A DNA stretch of 64,000 bases from CAITWD01 sp963842065. GTDB lineage: Bacteria; Actinomycetota; Thermoleophilia; Miltoncostaeales; Miltoncostaeaceae. Positions within the stretch are counted from its first letter, which is position 1; every line of letters begins with the position of its first letter. Both the position numbers and the translations under genes were made by a program. Under the pieces are notes generated by a model. The model searched no databases, was not told the origin of the DNA, and saw only the letters and a list, made by a program, of their open reading frames with translations. The stretch covers positions 485,582-549,581 of the forward strand of contig CAWJEW010000006.1 in assembly GCA_963842065.1 (NCBI GenBank), in the 5' to 3' direction. Below are positions 1 through 7,662 of this stretch, in pieces.

Positions 1-1
1 C

Positions 2-634
2 GAGCTGAGGGTCGCCGCCGACGGGGAGATCCTCATACGGGGCGAGATCGTGTTCGCCGGGTACCACAACGACGAGGCGGCGACACGCGAGGTTCTCGAC
101 GAGGAGGGCTGGCTGCGGACCGGCGATTTGGGGGTCCTCGACGCTGACGGCTTCCTGACGATCACGGACCGCAAGAAGGACATCATCGTGACGTCCGCGG
201 GGGAAAACGTGCCGCCGCAGCGGCTGGAGACTGCCCTCAGGGCCTCCCCGTTCGTCTCCGAGGCGCTCGTGTTTGGCGACGGGCGGCCGTACCTCGTCGC
301 CCTGCTGTCACCTGACGTCCTCGTGATCCGCCGCGCCGGCCTCACCGACGCGGAGGTGCACGACGTGCTTGGGCAAGTCGTCGCCGGCGTCAACCGGGCG
401 GCCGCCCCTGCCGAACGCGTGCGGGGCTTCGCGGTCCTTCCCCGCGAACTCCGGGCCGAAGAGGGCGAACTCACGCCGACGCTCAAAGCCCGTCGGAGCG
501 TCTGCGAAGAGCACTTCCGCGATCTCATTGAGTCGCTGTACCCGGACACCCGGCTGAGGCCCCCGACGCCGGACAAGGGATACCCGACAGGGTCCGGGGA
601 GCCGGCCCCGCCGGAGAACCCCACACGCGCCTGA
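2..634 (+). CDS. Long-chain acyl-CoA synthetase / AMP-binding enzyme, C-terminal part (5' end outside window)
   Basis: This is the C-terminal part of an acyl-adenylate-forming enzyme, which activates a fatty or other carboxylic acid with ATP and transfers it to CoA. The reading frame is open from base 2, so the gene starts before the window; the GTG at 50 is internal. Visible motifs are GWLRTGDLG (the conserved TGD), the hinge DRKKDIIV, then GENVPPQRLE, all typical of long-chain acyl-CoA synthetases (FACS group). The catalytic lysine region near the end is divergent: the last 60 residues are proline-rich and poorly conserved. Its right-hand neighbour is the attachment site of an integrative element, so this is probably the last host gene before the insertion. 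The family is clear; the substrate is not. Confidence 0.88.
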   Translation, partial: ELRVAADGEILIRGEIVFAGYHNDEAATREVLDEEGWLRTGDLGVLDADGFLTITDRKKDIIVTSAGENVPPQRLETALRASPFVSEALVFGDGRPYLVALLSPDVLVIRRAGLTDAEVHDVLGQVVAGVNRAAAPAERVRGFAVLPRELRAEEGELTPTLKARRSVCEEHFRDLIESLYPDTRLRPPTPDKGYPTGSGEPAPPENPTRA

Positions 635-793
635 GGCCCCGCCCCGCGTCCGCGGCAGACTTCCCGCCGGCCCCGGCGACCTCGTCTGGAGGCAGCAAGA
701 ACGGAGCGGTACGGCGTTCTAGCTGGGGCCTGGAAACCGACCTCCCCTACTCATCGGCGCTTTCCCGCCGCTCTCTCCCGGCCGGAACACGGG
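635..793. other. Intergenic region with one arm of a 10-bp inverted repeat
   Basis: No gene is recognised here. The 10 bases at 711-720 (ACGGCGTTCT) are exactly reverse-complementary to 816-825, which lies just past the tRNA-like repeat at 794-818. The pair could therefore form a long hairpin around the attachment site. I looked for the 5' part of a tRNA matching the T-arm at 789-805 and did not find a D-arm or anticodon arm, so no intact tRNA is called. Confidence 0.4.
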
Positions 794-818
794 TTCGAAT
801 CCCGTATGCGCTATCAGA
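794..818 (+). repeat. attL: direct repeat of a tRNA 3' end
   Basis: These 25 bases (TTCGAATCCCG then TATGCGCTATCAGA) recur exactly at 9862-9886. Together with the preceding ACGGG they form a complete tRNA T-arm (5-bp stem, TTCGAAT loop) followed by an acceptor-like strand, the usual target of tyrosine integrases. Imperfect similarity continues about 80 bp further in both copies, sharing GTGTCACAAAGTACCGCACA. The repeat therefore marks the left boundary of the element whose integrase lies next to the right copy. Confidence 0.75.
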
Positions 819-890
819 ACGCCGTAAACAAGCGGTTTCTGCCCCCATCCGCCTGTCATACGTGTCACAAAGTACCGCACATGTACGCGC

Positions 891-916
891 CGTGCGTGCC
901 TCGGTGGTGCCTCGGA
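891..916 (+). repeat. Putative integrase arm-type site, left copy
   Basis: A 26-bp stretch here recurs exactly at 9807-9832, immediately after the integrase gene. It contains two tandem copies of GTGCCTCGG. Short tandem repeats just inside both ends of an integrative element are the expected layout for arm-type binding sites of a tyrosine recombinase. Function is inferred from position and repetition only. Confidence 0.5.
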
Positions 917-950
917 ATTGACTCTTACCGCCGCCAACAAGCGACGCGCG

Positions 951-1322
951 CTAGTCGTCCACCCATGCAGTGACGAATCGCGGGGCGGCTCCTGGGGCGA
1001 GCGCGTGCCACACGGTCACTACCGGTGCGCTCTTACCGTTCGGTCCGGTCAGGACGACGTGCACCACCCAATTCAGCCCCCCGGACTTCGCTAGGCGACA
1101 TCCCGCGACCTCTCCGATAACGACGGCGCGCGCCAGGTCGGCGCGAAGCGTCTCTGCGTCCCTTCGCTCATACCCGAGCCTTTCCCTAAACCGTCGCGCC
1201 TTGTTCAGCCCCAGGGGGTGGTTCGGGTTCAACAGATACCGAAGGGTCTTGTCCCGCTTGACGACGTTTGCCCGGTCCGCGAGCGGCAGCCGCTCGGGAA
1301 GCGGGTCAGGGACAGCGACCAC
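951..1322 (-). CDS. DUF6883-like protein
   Basis: A 123-residue protein starting with GTG. The pattern NVVKRDKTLRYLLNPNHP, then KARRF and a C-terminal VVHVVLTGPNGKSAPVVTVW, matches my recollection of the DUF6883 family: a short beta-rich domain of unknown function found alone or at the C-terminus of larger proteins. It is the last gene at the left end of the element and lies 18 bp downstream of the DUF4926-like gene, so the two are probably co-transcribed. These two families are often adjacent in other bacteria, which suggests a functional pair. A toxin-antitoxin or defence role is possible but unproven. Confidence 0.65.
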   Translation of the reverse strand: MVAVPDPLPERLPLADRANVVKRDKTLRYLLNPNHPLGLNKARRFRERLGYERRDAETLRADLARAVVIGEVAGCRLAKSGGLNWVVHVVLTGPNGKSAPVVTVWHALAPGAAPRFVTAWVDD

Positions 1323-1340
1323 TTCGCGGGTGAATCGGCG

Positions 1341-1601
1341 CTATGCGACTTGTCGCGTTGCGTGCCAAGTCACTTCGAGCGAATCTCGAGTGACTTCGAC
1401 AAGCGCCACCGGCCGGTCGGACGGGTCGGACCCCGACCCCATAATCTCGACTTCCACCCAGGGGCTACCCGACTGCTCACGGACGACTGTTCCCTGGGCG
1501 CCTTTGGGCACGCTCACGACCTCGCCGACTGGCCCCCAGCCCTTGGCAGGCATGGTCAGGCGCACAACGTCAAGCTCGTGGATGCACGAGGCTTTGCCCA
1601 T
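1341..1601 (-). CDS. DUF4926-like protein
   Basis: An 86-residue protein with a strong ribosome binding site (GGGAGGGA) ahead of the ATG at 1601. HELDVVRLTMPAKGWG, then GAQGTVVREQ and PWVEVEIMG, fit the small SH3-like DUF4926 fold, in which a barrel opens with a 'vRL..p..g...G..GtVv' pattern. The function of the family is unknown. It is directly upstream of the DUF6883-like gene, in the same direction. The two together form the outermost cargo of the integrative element, a position where satellites and prophages often carry accessory or defence genes. Confidence 0.65.
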   Translation of the reverse strand: MGKASCIHELDVVRLTMPAKGWGPVGEVVSVPKGAQGTVVREQSGSPWVEVEIMGSGSDPSDRPVALVEVTRDSLEVTWHATRQVA

Positions 1602-1691
1602 CGCGTGTCCCTCCCTGGTGGGACGCAGTGATTGGGGCCTGCGTCCACCGCCAGTATCGACATTTTGCCGGCATAAGTAAACCGGGAGCCA

Positions 1692-1772
1692 TTACTGCCC
1701 GCATTTGGGGCACTCGAAGCCGTCGCTGGGTCCCGACCCAGGCCATCGCCAGGAATGTCTGCGAGACGGCAT
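1692..1772 (-). CDS. Possible 26-residue zinc-knuckle peptide
   Basis: A short frame starting with ATG at 1772 encodes a peptide that ends DGFECPKCGQ, a CxxC knuckle as seen at the ends of small phage zinc-ribbon proteins. It starts 20 bp downstream of the HNH fragment. No clear ribosome binding site is visible. It could equally be the tail of a degraded gene. Confidence 0.25.
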   Translation of the reverse strand: MPSRRHSWRWPGSGPSDGFECPKCGQ

Positions 1773-1792
1773 TCATCGTGAGCACGGCGCCA

Positions 1793-1975
1793 TCATTGAC
1801 GCCGCCGATTGCACGACGAGTGCAGCATCCTAGTCGCCTGCGTGCCCGGTCCGTGCTCGTGGTCCAGGTCGAGCTCCTGGCCTTTCAGCATCAGATCGCC
1901 GCACCAGGCGCAGGGGGTGCCGTAAGCCAGCGGCAGCAGGATCCGGCGCAGACGACGGTGATCGGCACGGTACAC
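1793..1975 (-). pseudogene. HNH endonuclease, truncated 5' end
   Basis: The frame encodes YRADHRRLRRILLPLA, GTPCAWCGDLM, LDLDHEHG and HSSCNRRRQ, which are the core of a phage-type HNH nuclease: a CxxC, the DH of the HNH motif and a downstream HxxCN. A TGA lies four codons upstream of the GTG at 1975. The N-terminal zinc finger seen in the intact relative at 18336-18638 is missing, so the gene is probably broken. HNH proteins of this type usually sit beside terminase genes and assist DNA packaging; none is nearby here. A 45-bp stretch of its 3' end has a similar copy at 10003-10052, outside attR. Confidence 0.65.
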
Positions 1976-2239
1976 CCGCCTCGATCATCTCCCAGTCGCG
2001 GATATGATTGTTTTACCGCCTTATGTCTCCCCGGTTACGGAGAGTCTCGATCCAATCAAGGTGTGCGACTGTTGCGCGTAGAGCCGCCGGGGCACGATCT
2101 GGGCCGGGCACGTGGTCTTCACCCAGAACCTGGGCCGGATGGTGGCTCTTGGCCTAAAGGCAACGGGGGAGACGACCTCTGCCGGATGGCTTCGAACCCA
2201 GATCCCGCGCCATCAACCGTTCTTCAGACGGAAGTAGCT

Positions 2240-3010
2240 ATGCCTCTCATCTATGACATTGGTATGTATGACGGCGCTGACACTCAGTACTTTCTCAGTC
2301 TGGGCGCCAAAGTTGTGGCAGTCGAAGCCAACCCATCCCTCGTCGCGCAGGCGAGGGTGTCCTTTGCCGAAGCCCTGGCGACTGAGCAGCTCACGATTAT
2401 TAATGCTGCGATAGCCGAGCCCACGACCGCGCACGTCGAGCTGACCCTCTGTGTCGAGGATTTGGGATCAGCGTCGATCTTTGGGGAGACCCTGTGGGGC
2501 ACCCCAGGCGATAAAATCAGTGTTCCTGTAGTTACCCTCGATGAGTTACTCGAGCAGTTCGGAACTCCGTGTTTTCTGAAAGTCGATATCGAGGATGCCG
2601 ACCGCTACTGTGTCCTTCCTCTAACAGCAGAGGTCCGACCGAAGTATCTGTCGTTCGAAGTTGCGCGAGATGTAGATGAACTAGTGAGGCACGCACATTC
2701 AGTCGGCTTTACTAAGATCAAGCTCATCAATCAGCGCAACTTCCGTGAAGCCAGTAGGGAAACGCGCGCTAGGCACATCGTCGATGCTATTAGTCGCCGC
2801 ATATCGTATCGATTCGGGTACTCAGAGCCACCGTACATTACGCGCTCAGGTCGGTCGTATGCACCTTTGTGGAGTAGTGGACCGGCCCCGTGGGAAAGCG
2901 ATGGTCGATGGTGCACCGCCGACGAACTGCTAGACCGATGGGATGGAGTCATGAGAAGGGGTCAAGGGGCAAGACAGTATTCGCCCAACTACGATGTACA
3001 TGCGATGTAG
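2240..3010 (+). CDS. FkbM-family SAM-dependent methyltransferase
   Basis: A 256-residue protein. Residues 1-60 hold a Rossmann-type SAM site (YDIGMYDGADTQYFLSLG, then VVAVEANP), and residues 105-125 hold LDELLEQFG...FLKVDIED, the diagnostic strands of the FkbM family. Such enzymes O-methylate sugars or other exported metabolites. The frame is open further upstream, but ATG 2240 begins the conserved domain; no strong ribosome binding site precedes it. Base composition is visibly lower in GC than its neighbours, and it is the only rightward gene in the left half of the element, both signs of separate acquisition. It is probably cargo that alters host surface glycans. Confidence 0.85.
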   Translation: MPLIYDIGMYDGADTQYFLSLGAKVVAVEANPSLVAQARVSFAEALATEQLTIINAAIAEPTTAHVELTLCVEDLGSASIFGETLWGTPGDKISVPVVTLDELLEQFGTPCFLKVDIEDADRYCVLPLTAEVRPKYLSFEVARDVDELVRHAHSVGFTKIKLINQRNFREASRETRARHIVDAISRRISYRFGYSEPPYITRSGRSYAPLWSSGPAPWESDGRWCTADELLDRWDGVMRRGQGARQYSPNYDVHAM

Positions 3011-3047
3011 GTACGGCGCGCGTTTCGTGCCGGGCCGGAAGGGACCA

Positions 3048-3173
3048 CTAGGCCGCCGCGCCCGCACCGAATCCATTGCGCTGCGACTGGACGCGCAGGC
3101 GCTCGCGCGCCGCGCAACTGCTTGTAAGTGAATCCCGCGGCCTTCGCGTCGCGGGTGACCGATCGCGAGGGCC
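3048..3173 (-). pseudogene. Remnant of RepA-like AAA ATPase C-terminus
   Basis: Read leftward, this stretch encodes DAKAAGFTYKQLRGA and then, after a one-base shift, RERLRVQSQRNGFGAG before a TAG. That is the winged-helix tail typical of phage RepA-like AAA ATPases, where a helix-turn-helix is followed by an RxGFG end. No ATPase core is found beside it, and 3174-3328 holds nothing recognisable, so it is a short relic. A full-length gene of this family lies at 4602-5765, so the relic may come from an earlier element at the same site. Confidence 0.45.
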
Positions 3174-3328
3174 ATTAGCTCCGACCGACGTCGGCGATGC
3201 TGTCGACCGTATCCCTGGGCCGGCGTCGGGCACGGGCTCGGTCATTGCCTCCGTGACCAGGCGCAGCGTGCTCCCCGGACCAGGATTCAGCGTTCCGGAG
3301 GCGTCCGGGATGGCCTCGTAGGAGCTCA

Positions 3329-3823
3329 TTAGGGATAGACAATCGGCGGCAGGTCCGCTGGATCCGGGTAGCCGTGGACGTATGGGATGCCCATCTCCTC
3401 GCGAATCGCGTCCACTTCGGCGCGCCATTCGGCGTGCGTCTGCCCCGAGCACAGCCTTTCACTGGTCCAGTAGGGCACCAGCGCATAGTCCTGCTCGCGG
3501 TTGTTCTTGTTCATCGCCATCAGCCGGTCCCACGCCTCTTGCGGCCCGTATCGGTCCACCATGGCATTCCATTCCTCGTCGGTGCGCCCGAGAGACCCGC
3601 AGACGGGCTTGCAGTAACGACGCGGTTGCCAATCGGTGCTCTCTGATGGCTCATAGACCTGCAAGCAATAGCGACACGTCAGTTTCCCTTCCGGTGCGAG
3701 TGTTGGCGCCGGCGTGAACTTCGGTCGCGCCCGTCTTTTGCTGATGCAGTGCTCGCATCGCGCCGGTCCGCGTGTTTTGAGGGTCAAATATGGCTCTCCA
3801 CACCGTCCACAAATGCGTTCCAT
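3329..3823 (-). CDS. Zinc-ribbon phage protein of unknown function
   Basis: A 164-residue protein if started at ATG 3823, which is preceded by GAGGG; the frame extends 16 codons further upstream. It has two metal-binding knuckle pairs: CGRCG with CEHC at residues 5-27, and CRYC with a later C..VCG at residues 50-75. A charged, tryptophan-rich C-terminal half follows. No catalytic motif is visible. It is the last gene of the leftward operon; about 300 bp separates it from the next gene (4122). Function unknown; DNA binding is plausible from the zinc ribbons. Confidence 0.55.
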   Translation of the reverse strand: MERICGRCGEPYLTLKTRGPARCEHCISKRRARPKFTPAPTLAPEGKLTCRYCLQVYEPSESTDWQPRRYCKPVCGSLGRTDEEWNAMVDRYGPQEAWDRLMAMNKNNREQDYALVPYWTSERLCSGQTHAEWRAEVDAIREEMGIPYVHGYPDPADLPPIVYP

Positions 3824-4121
3824 CAGGCCCTCCAGCGTGTTCGCGTGACGCAACTGTCGTCGCGAAACCAAACTGTCTTTTTTCCGCGAAGATGAACCGG
3901 GGTCATGTGGCGTCGCCTCTGTTTGTAGTTTTGACCCCGCCCTGCCCCTAGACCTATCGCGCTTCCGATCGGCCCAAGGGGCCGCACATGTGCCATAGCG
4001 CCGGTCTCACGGTGACCATGGCTCAGCAACCGGTCCCACGGTTCACTTCCCCCGGGCTCGCGTAACGCATCCCCCGGCCGGAAACACTTGGCCCTCCCTG
4101 CCAGGGAATATCGGGGTGGTA
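3824..4121. other. Intergenic region within the element, no gene recognised
   Basis: A leftward frame crosses this stretch, but its product is arginine- and glycine-rich with no recognisable domain. The T-rich run near 3875-3881 could take part in termination or a promoter. No repeat was noticed. Confidence 0.4.
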
Positions 4122-4385
4122 TCACCGAGACCGCCCTCCCTTGCGCAACGCGACGAGGAAGGCGACGAGCGCATCCTGATTCACGCCGACCCCGTGGACC
4201 TTGCACGCTTGCCTCCAACCCGCTTCGTACTGATGCAGCGCGATCGCTGCGCGCTTATAGTCCTGATGACAACGACGACAACGCAGGATGCCGGCTTCGC
4301 CGACGAATGTCTGCCCGCAGATTGCACAACTCAAGGCCAGACGCTCAGGATCGCGATCGGTGATCCGGCCGGTGTGATTACTCAT
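4122..4385 (-). CDS. Small zinc-ribbon protein
   Basis: An 87-residue protein. The start ATG at 4385 overlaps the end of the upstream gene by eight bases, which suggests translational coupling and rules out the longer open frame. LALSCAICGQTF...RCRRCHQDY gives a CxxC...CxxC zinc ribbon at residues 20-42, followed by a helical region with AALHQYEAGW-like composition. Related small zinc ribbons are common between replication and packaging genes of actinophages. Function unknown. Confidence 0.6.
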   Translation of the reverse strand: MSNHTGRITDRDPERLALSCAICGQTFVGEAGILRCRRCHQDYKRAAIALHQYEAGWRQACKVHGVGVNQDALVAFLVALRKGGRSR

Positions 4386-4602
4386 CGCCAATGAACTCCG
4401 GTGCGAGTGTTGCCAGGAGGCGAACACACTTGTCAGCTGCTTCGGCACGTTCGTCGTCGTCCAGGCCGTCGATGCGACTGGCGAGCGTCTCCTCTTCGTC
4501 GAACTCGTCCGGATACAGGCGCTCGAGCAAACTCAGCGCCAGGCTTCCGAGCAGCTGACGCTCCTCGTCGGTGAGGGTGAGCGTGAACAGGTCGGGCGTC
4601 AT
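4378..4602 (-). CDS. Small acidic protein
   Basis: A 74-residue acidic protein starting with MTPDLFTLTLTDEERQLL. It is mostly helical, and about a third of its residues are D or E. Its ATG (4602) overlaps the stop of the AAA ATPase gene as TGATG, and its own stop overlaps the start of the zinc-ribbon gene. The three genes are therefore a coupled unit. No domain is recognised. An accessory partner of the ATPase is a guess based on coupling. Confidence 0.6.
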   Translation of the reverse strand: MTPDLFTLTLTDEERQLLGSLALSLLERLYPDEFDEEETLASRIDGLDDDERAEAADKCVRLLATLAPEFIGDE

Positions 4603-5765
4603 CACGAGGGCTCCATTCCCGAGCCATACGTGCCGGGACGAGGTCGAGAGTTCAGGATCGCGACTTCGTCCTCGTCCCCTATAGGAGGGGGGACGAGGGA
4701 CGAGGTCGCTTGAGTTCGTCCGGGACGAGGTGGGGACGAAGTCGGGACGAGGTCGTAGAACGGGGTTACGAGACGATGGAGGGTCGCATTACGTGGTCCG
4801 GATTCGGTTGCAACGAAGCCCTCATCGACGAGAACGTCCACGGCCTGCCGGACGTAAGTGCCGCGTCCGGCGACCTCTTTCTCTATCTGATTCTTTGACT
4901 GCGGCTGGCCGACGCGCTCGAGAAAGCGGCTGACCTTCTCCATAAGAAAAGTCGGCCGAAAATCGTCCGAATCGCTGCCTTGTGTGCCGAGTTGCAGCGA
5001 CCACTCGATGCGGCCCGATCCGTCTGGGGTGAGGTGCAGTTCCCCGATGGCGCCGTTCTTGCCGCGTCGGTGAAATCCCGGCCGGTCTTTCGTGGCGCGG
5101 ATCTTGATCAGTCCTGGCTGTTCGCGGGACAGTTTGCGCGGCGCCGCGAGCCGCAGATGAGCTTTCACGAGCGCCTGTTTGCGATACGAACCGGTCGAAT
5201 AGTCGCCGCGGTTCTCAGGGTCCTTGTTGACGTGATCGAGCAGCAACTCGGTCGCTCCGGGCCACACTCCGAGCGCAAACCGGCGAAAGTTCTCCACGCC
5301 GTTGTCTTTGCCAGTCTCCTGCGCGTAGAGCGCCATCGCCGCGCTCAGCGAGTCCCAGACAATCAGTGAGGGCCTGACGCCCTGGCAGATGGCAACTAGC
5401 GCGCGACGTGGGTCGGCGTAAGAGGGAGGCCCGGGTGGCTCGATGTAGCGGAACCGGAGGAGATCCGCGTCGGTAGCGCCGAGGCTCCGCAGGCGCTCGA
5501 GCGTGTCTCCGGGGCCGGCGCCGTCGGTGTCAATCCACAGAACCGAGAGAGCGACGCGCATCATCTGGACGGCTGCGATGAGCGCGATCCAAGTCTTTCC
5601 GGTCTCGGGCTCGCCCGAGATCAGCTGCAGCACCCCGTCGTACAGGAGGAATCCTCCATCCTCGGCTTCAATCAACGCGGGCGGCGCCGGCGGATCGGCT
5701 GGGATGTCGAGCAGGCACGTGGCCTCCCACGGTGGGGGCTCTGGGCGTGGCTGGCGGCTGGTCAT
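4602..5765 (-). CDS. RepA-like AAA family ATPase / replicative helicase loader type
   Basis: A 387-residue RecA-fold ATPase. Walker A is GEPETGKTW near residue 55, Walker B is SLIVWDSLSA near residue 135, and the distal part LLLDHVNKDPE followed by KAHLRLAAPRK is typical of RepA-type hexameric ATPases of plasmids and phages. A C-terminal winged-helix segment (QSKNQIEKEVAGRGTYVRQAVDVL) follows. Start ATG 5765 overlaps the upstream stop as ATGA, which excludes the longer 424-residue frame. It is the only replication-type gene of the element, so it probably drives excised-element replication, or replaces the primase-rep gene seen in classical satellites. Confidence 0.8.
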   Translation of the reverse strand: MTSRQPRPEPPPWEATCLLDIPADPPAPPALIEAEDGGFLLYDGVLQLISGEPETGKTWIALIAAVQMMRVALSVLWIDTDGAGPGDTLERLRSLGATDADLLRFRYIEPPGPPSYADPRRALVAICQGVRPSLIVWDSLSAAMALYAQETGKDNGVENFRRFALGVWPGATELLLDHVNKDPENRGDYSTGSYRKQALVKAHLRLAAPRKLSREQPGLIKIRATKDRPGFHRRGKNGAIGELHLTPDGSGRIEWSLQLGTQGSDSDDFRPTFLMEKVSRFLERVGQPQSKNQIEKEVAGRGTYVRQAVDVLVDEGFVATESGPRNATLHRLVTPFYDLVPTSSPPRPGRTQATSSLVPPPIGDEDEVAILNSRPRPGTYGSGMEPS

Positions 5766-6097
5766 CGGCGCGCCCGCCGTGCGAGATCGGGAGCGGCCTC
5801 GACGAGGATCCTCCCTGCGCGATTGCGGACGCGCGACGAGAGTTTGCCCTTGTCGGGGTCGAGAATCCCGACCCACGCGACCGCGAGCGCGTCAATCGTG
5901 GAGATTGGCTCCCAGCTCCGCACGTCCGATGATTTGAGCACCCAGTCCGCCCGATTCTGAATGGCGATCAGCGCCGGATAGAAGTCGCGATCGAACTCGT
6001 CGGCGAGAATCGCCGTGAGCCGACGCCGTTCGGCCTCGAGCTCTCGCGCCCGCTCATCAACCCGCTTCAGGGCGTCGACCGTCGCGCTACCATTCAC
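5762..6097 (-). CDS. Coiled-coil protein of unknown function
   Basis: A 111-residue protein starting at GTG 6097. The N-terminal 35 residues (ALKRVDERARELEAERRRL) form a likely coiled coil; the remainder is a helical domain with no known motif. It overlaps the AAA ATPase gene by four bases (ATGA), so the two are translationally coupled and it may be a partner of the ATPase. Not otherwise recognised. Confidence 0.6.
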   Translation of the reverse strand: MNGSATVDALKRVDERARELEAERRRLTAILADEFDRDFYPALIAIQNRADWVLKSSDVRSWEPISTIDALAVAWVGILDPDKGKLSSRVRNRAGRILVEAAPDLARRARR

Positions 6098-6191
6098 GGC
6101 GAATTCCGTTCTGCATGCCCGCGGTCGGGGTTCGTATCAGGAGCGTGGTGGGGCCGGACGTCGATGCCCCGGCCCCACTGCCTATCTGGGC

Positions 6192-6902
6192 TCACCGCGC
6201 GCTCCGCTCGAGGTTGCGCTGGACGGCCTCATGCCGGCGCAGCTGGCGGGTCATCTGCTCGCGATCGCGCGCCTTCGCGGCGTGATGCGCGGCGGTCTCT
6301 TTCTCGATCCGGCGGAAGCGCCGTTCGGCGATCGCCGCCGCGGCACGGGGACCGAGTATCGCGTCCTTAGAGCGAGCGCCCGAGCCGACAGCCTCGACCC
6401 ACGCGCCGGGGTAGGCCGGCCACGCGCAGACCGCGACGCCGACGAAGTTGATATCGGTGAGCTGGCGCTCCCGAAGGCCGTCCGGACCGGTGGTCCACAG
6501 CGAGCCGTCCGGCGGTGACCAGAACTCCATGGACAAACCCGGGGTCGTGCCGTTGGCGATCAGCATCAACTCGCCTCCGAACGCCTCCGGGATGTTGGCG
6601 ATCACCCAGACGCCCGCCGGGTCGTCGAACAGCTGCGCGCTCGATCCGGGCGAGCCGTCGGCGCGGAACAGCGGGCGCGTTCGATCGTGCTCCGCGTTGC
6701 CGATGACGTCGTAGTCGCCGGCCGCGATGTTCGTGGTCGCATCGGTGGCGGCCCACTCATAGAACGCCGGCTGGCCGCCCGAGTAGATCGTGGCCCCGTT
6801 GGCGCGGCCCTTCGGCATGACCTGCCCCCGGACCTGGGCGTGCCCCGGCAAGGCGGTCGACGTCCGGAGCGCCGTCGGGAACTGACCCCGCCGCGGCGCC
6901 AT
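6192..6902 (-). CDS. HK97-type prohead protease-like protein
   Basis: A 236-residue protein starting at ATG 6902, which overlaps the preceding stop as TGATG. The middle of the protein (LMLIANGTTPGLSMEFW ... LTDINFVGVAVCAWPAYPGA) follows the prohead-protease pattern: a GLSxxF strand, then a late strand ending in PAYPGAxV. The nucleophile serine of GLSMEFW is present; a clear early histidine is less certain. The C-terminal 60 residues are a basic coiled coil, as in proteases fused to a scaffold. No portal or capsid gene lies nearby, which is unusual for this family. It might act on a helper-phage capsid. Assignment is by pattern, not search. Confidence 0.6.
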   Translation of the reverse strand: MAPRRGQFPTALRTSTALPGHAQVRGQVMPKGRANGATIYSGGQPAFYEWAATDATTNIAAGDYDVIGNAEHDRTRPLFRADGSPGSSAQLFDDPAGVWVIANIPEAFGGELMLIANGTTPGLSMEFWSPPDGSLWTTGPDGLRERQLTDINFVGVAVCAWPAYPGAWVEAVGSGARSKDAILGPRAAAAIAERRFRRIEKETAAHHAAKARDREQMTRQLRRHEAVQRNLERSAR

Positions 6903-7108
6903 CACCGATGCTCTTCTGGGAGCTCGCCGACCCACTCGACATCTTCCCCGCGGCGCTTGCGGCGTTCGCCGTCCTCGACATTCCGATCGATCCACGATCG
7001 CAACTCGGTCGGATCAGTCGGCCGCGGTCCCCACTCGGGCGGAAATGTTGCGTTGCTTGAGCGGGCCGATGGCCGGCGCTCGATCACTGGACCTTCATCT
7101 GTGGACAC
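6902..7108 (-). CDS. Small hypothetical protein
   Basis: A 68-residue protein from GTG 7108. It contains PPEWGPRPTDPTELRSWIDRNVEDGERRKRRGE and so is charged, probably helical and without a known domain. It overlaps the protease-like gene by three bases and belongs to the same leftward operon. Confidence 0.5.
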   Translation of the reverse strand: MSTDEGPVIERRPSARSSNATFPPEWGPRPTDPTELRSWIDRNVEDGERRKRRGEDVEWVGELPEEHR

Positions 7109-7153
7109 GGTGGTCCTCTCGGTAGGTGCGGCTCTCCCCAGGCCGCGGGTCGG

Positions 7154-7648
7154 TTACTTCTTGGCTTGCTTGGACCAAACTCGCTGCTCCCATTCCGGGA
7201 GCGTCATCTCGGGAAACTGCTTGTTGTGCTTGGCGTGCATCTCCTCGCGCGCCTCACGCGCCATCGTCCTTATCCGGTCCCGGATCACGGGGTCCCTGCC
7301 AAGCGACTGACCGGACGGAGGCTCCCCGGCGCCGACGTATGACATCTGCGGCGCGTAGCGCTTGAGTCCGGCCTCGTATGCCTCGCGGTAGGCCTTGTCG
7401 CAGGCCTCCTGACGGATCCGGCCGTGCTCCTGCCTGTACTCGTCCCATGCCGCCATCTTCGCCCGGTAGTCCGCGCGGTCGCGCTGAATGCGCATCACGA
7501 CATCTACGCGCACCTGCGGGCCGTGGAACGGGTGAATGCGCGAGCCGTCAGGCCCGCACGCACGCATCAGCGCTTCGGGCGCAATGCCGTCGATGTCTCG
7601 CGCCCAACAGGCCGTGTGCGCCGAGACCCATTCATCTTCTGTGGTCAT
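7154..7648 (-). CDS. Hypothetical protein
   Basis: A 164-residue protein from ATG 7648; a TTG lies one codon further up. It is helical and rich in charged residues (DYRAKMAAWDEYRQEHG; REAREEMHAKHNKQ), with no recognisable motif. It sits between the HTH protein and the 68-residue protein with short gaps, so it is part of the early leftward operon. No function proposed. Confidence 0.55.
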   Translation of the reverse strand: MTTEDEWVSAHTACWARDIDGIAPEALMRACGPDGSRIHPFHGPQVRVDVVMRIQRDRADYRAKMAAWDEYRQEHGRIRQEACDKAYREAYEAGLKRYAPQMSYVGAGEPPSGQSLGRDPVIRDRIRTMAREAREEMHAKHNKQFPEMTLPEWEQRVWSKQAKK

Positions 7649-7662
7649 CAATTGCCTTTCGG

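Noticed and set aside
719..830. Complete tRNA gene at attL
   Set aside because: A T-arm and acceptor-like 3' strand are present, but no matching 5' acceptor strand (AGCGCAT), D-arm or anticodon arm was found upstream.
1628..2239. N-terminal extension of the FkbM methyltransferase
   Set aside because: The frame is open upstream, but it crosses the HNH relic on the other strand and has no domain; ATG 2240 begins the conserved fold.
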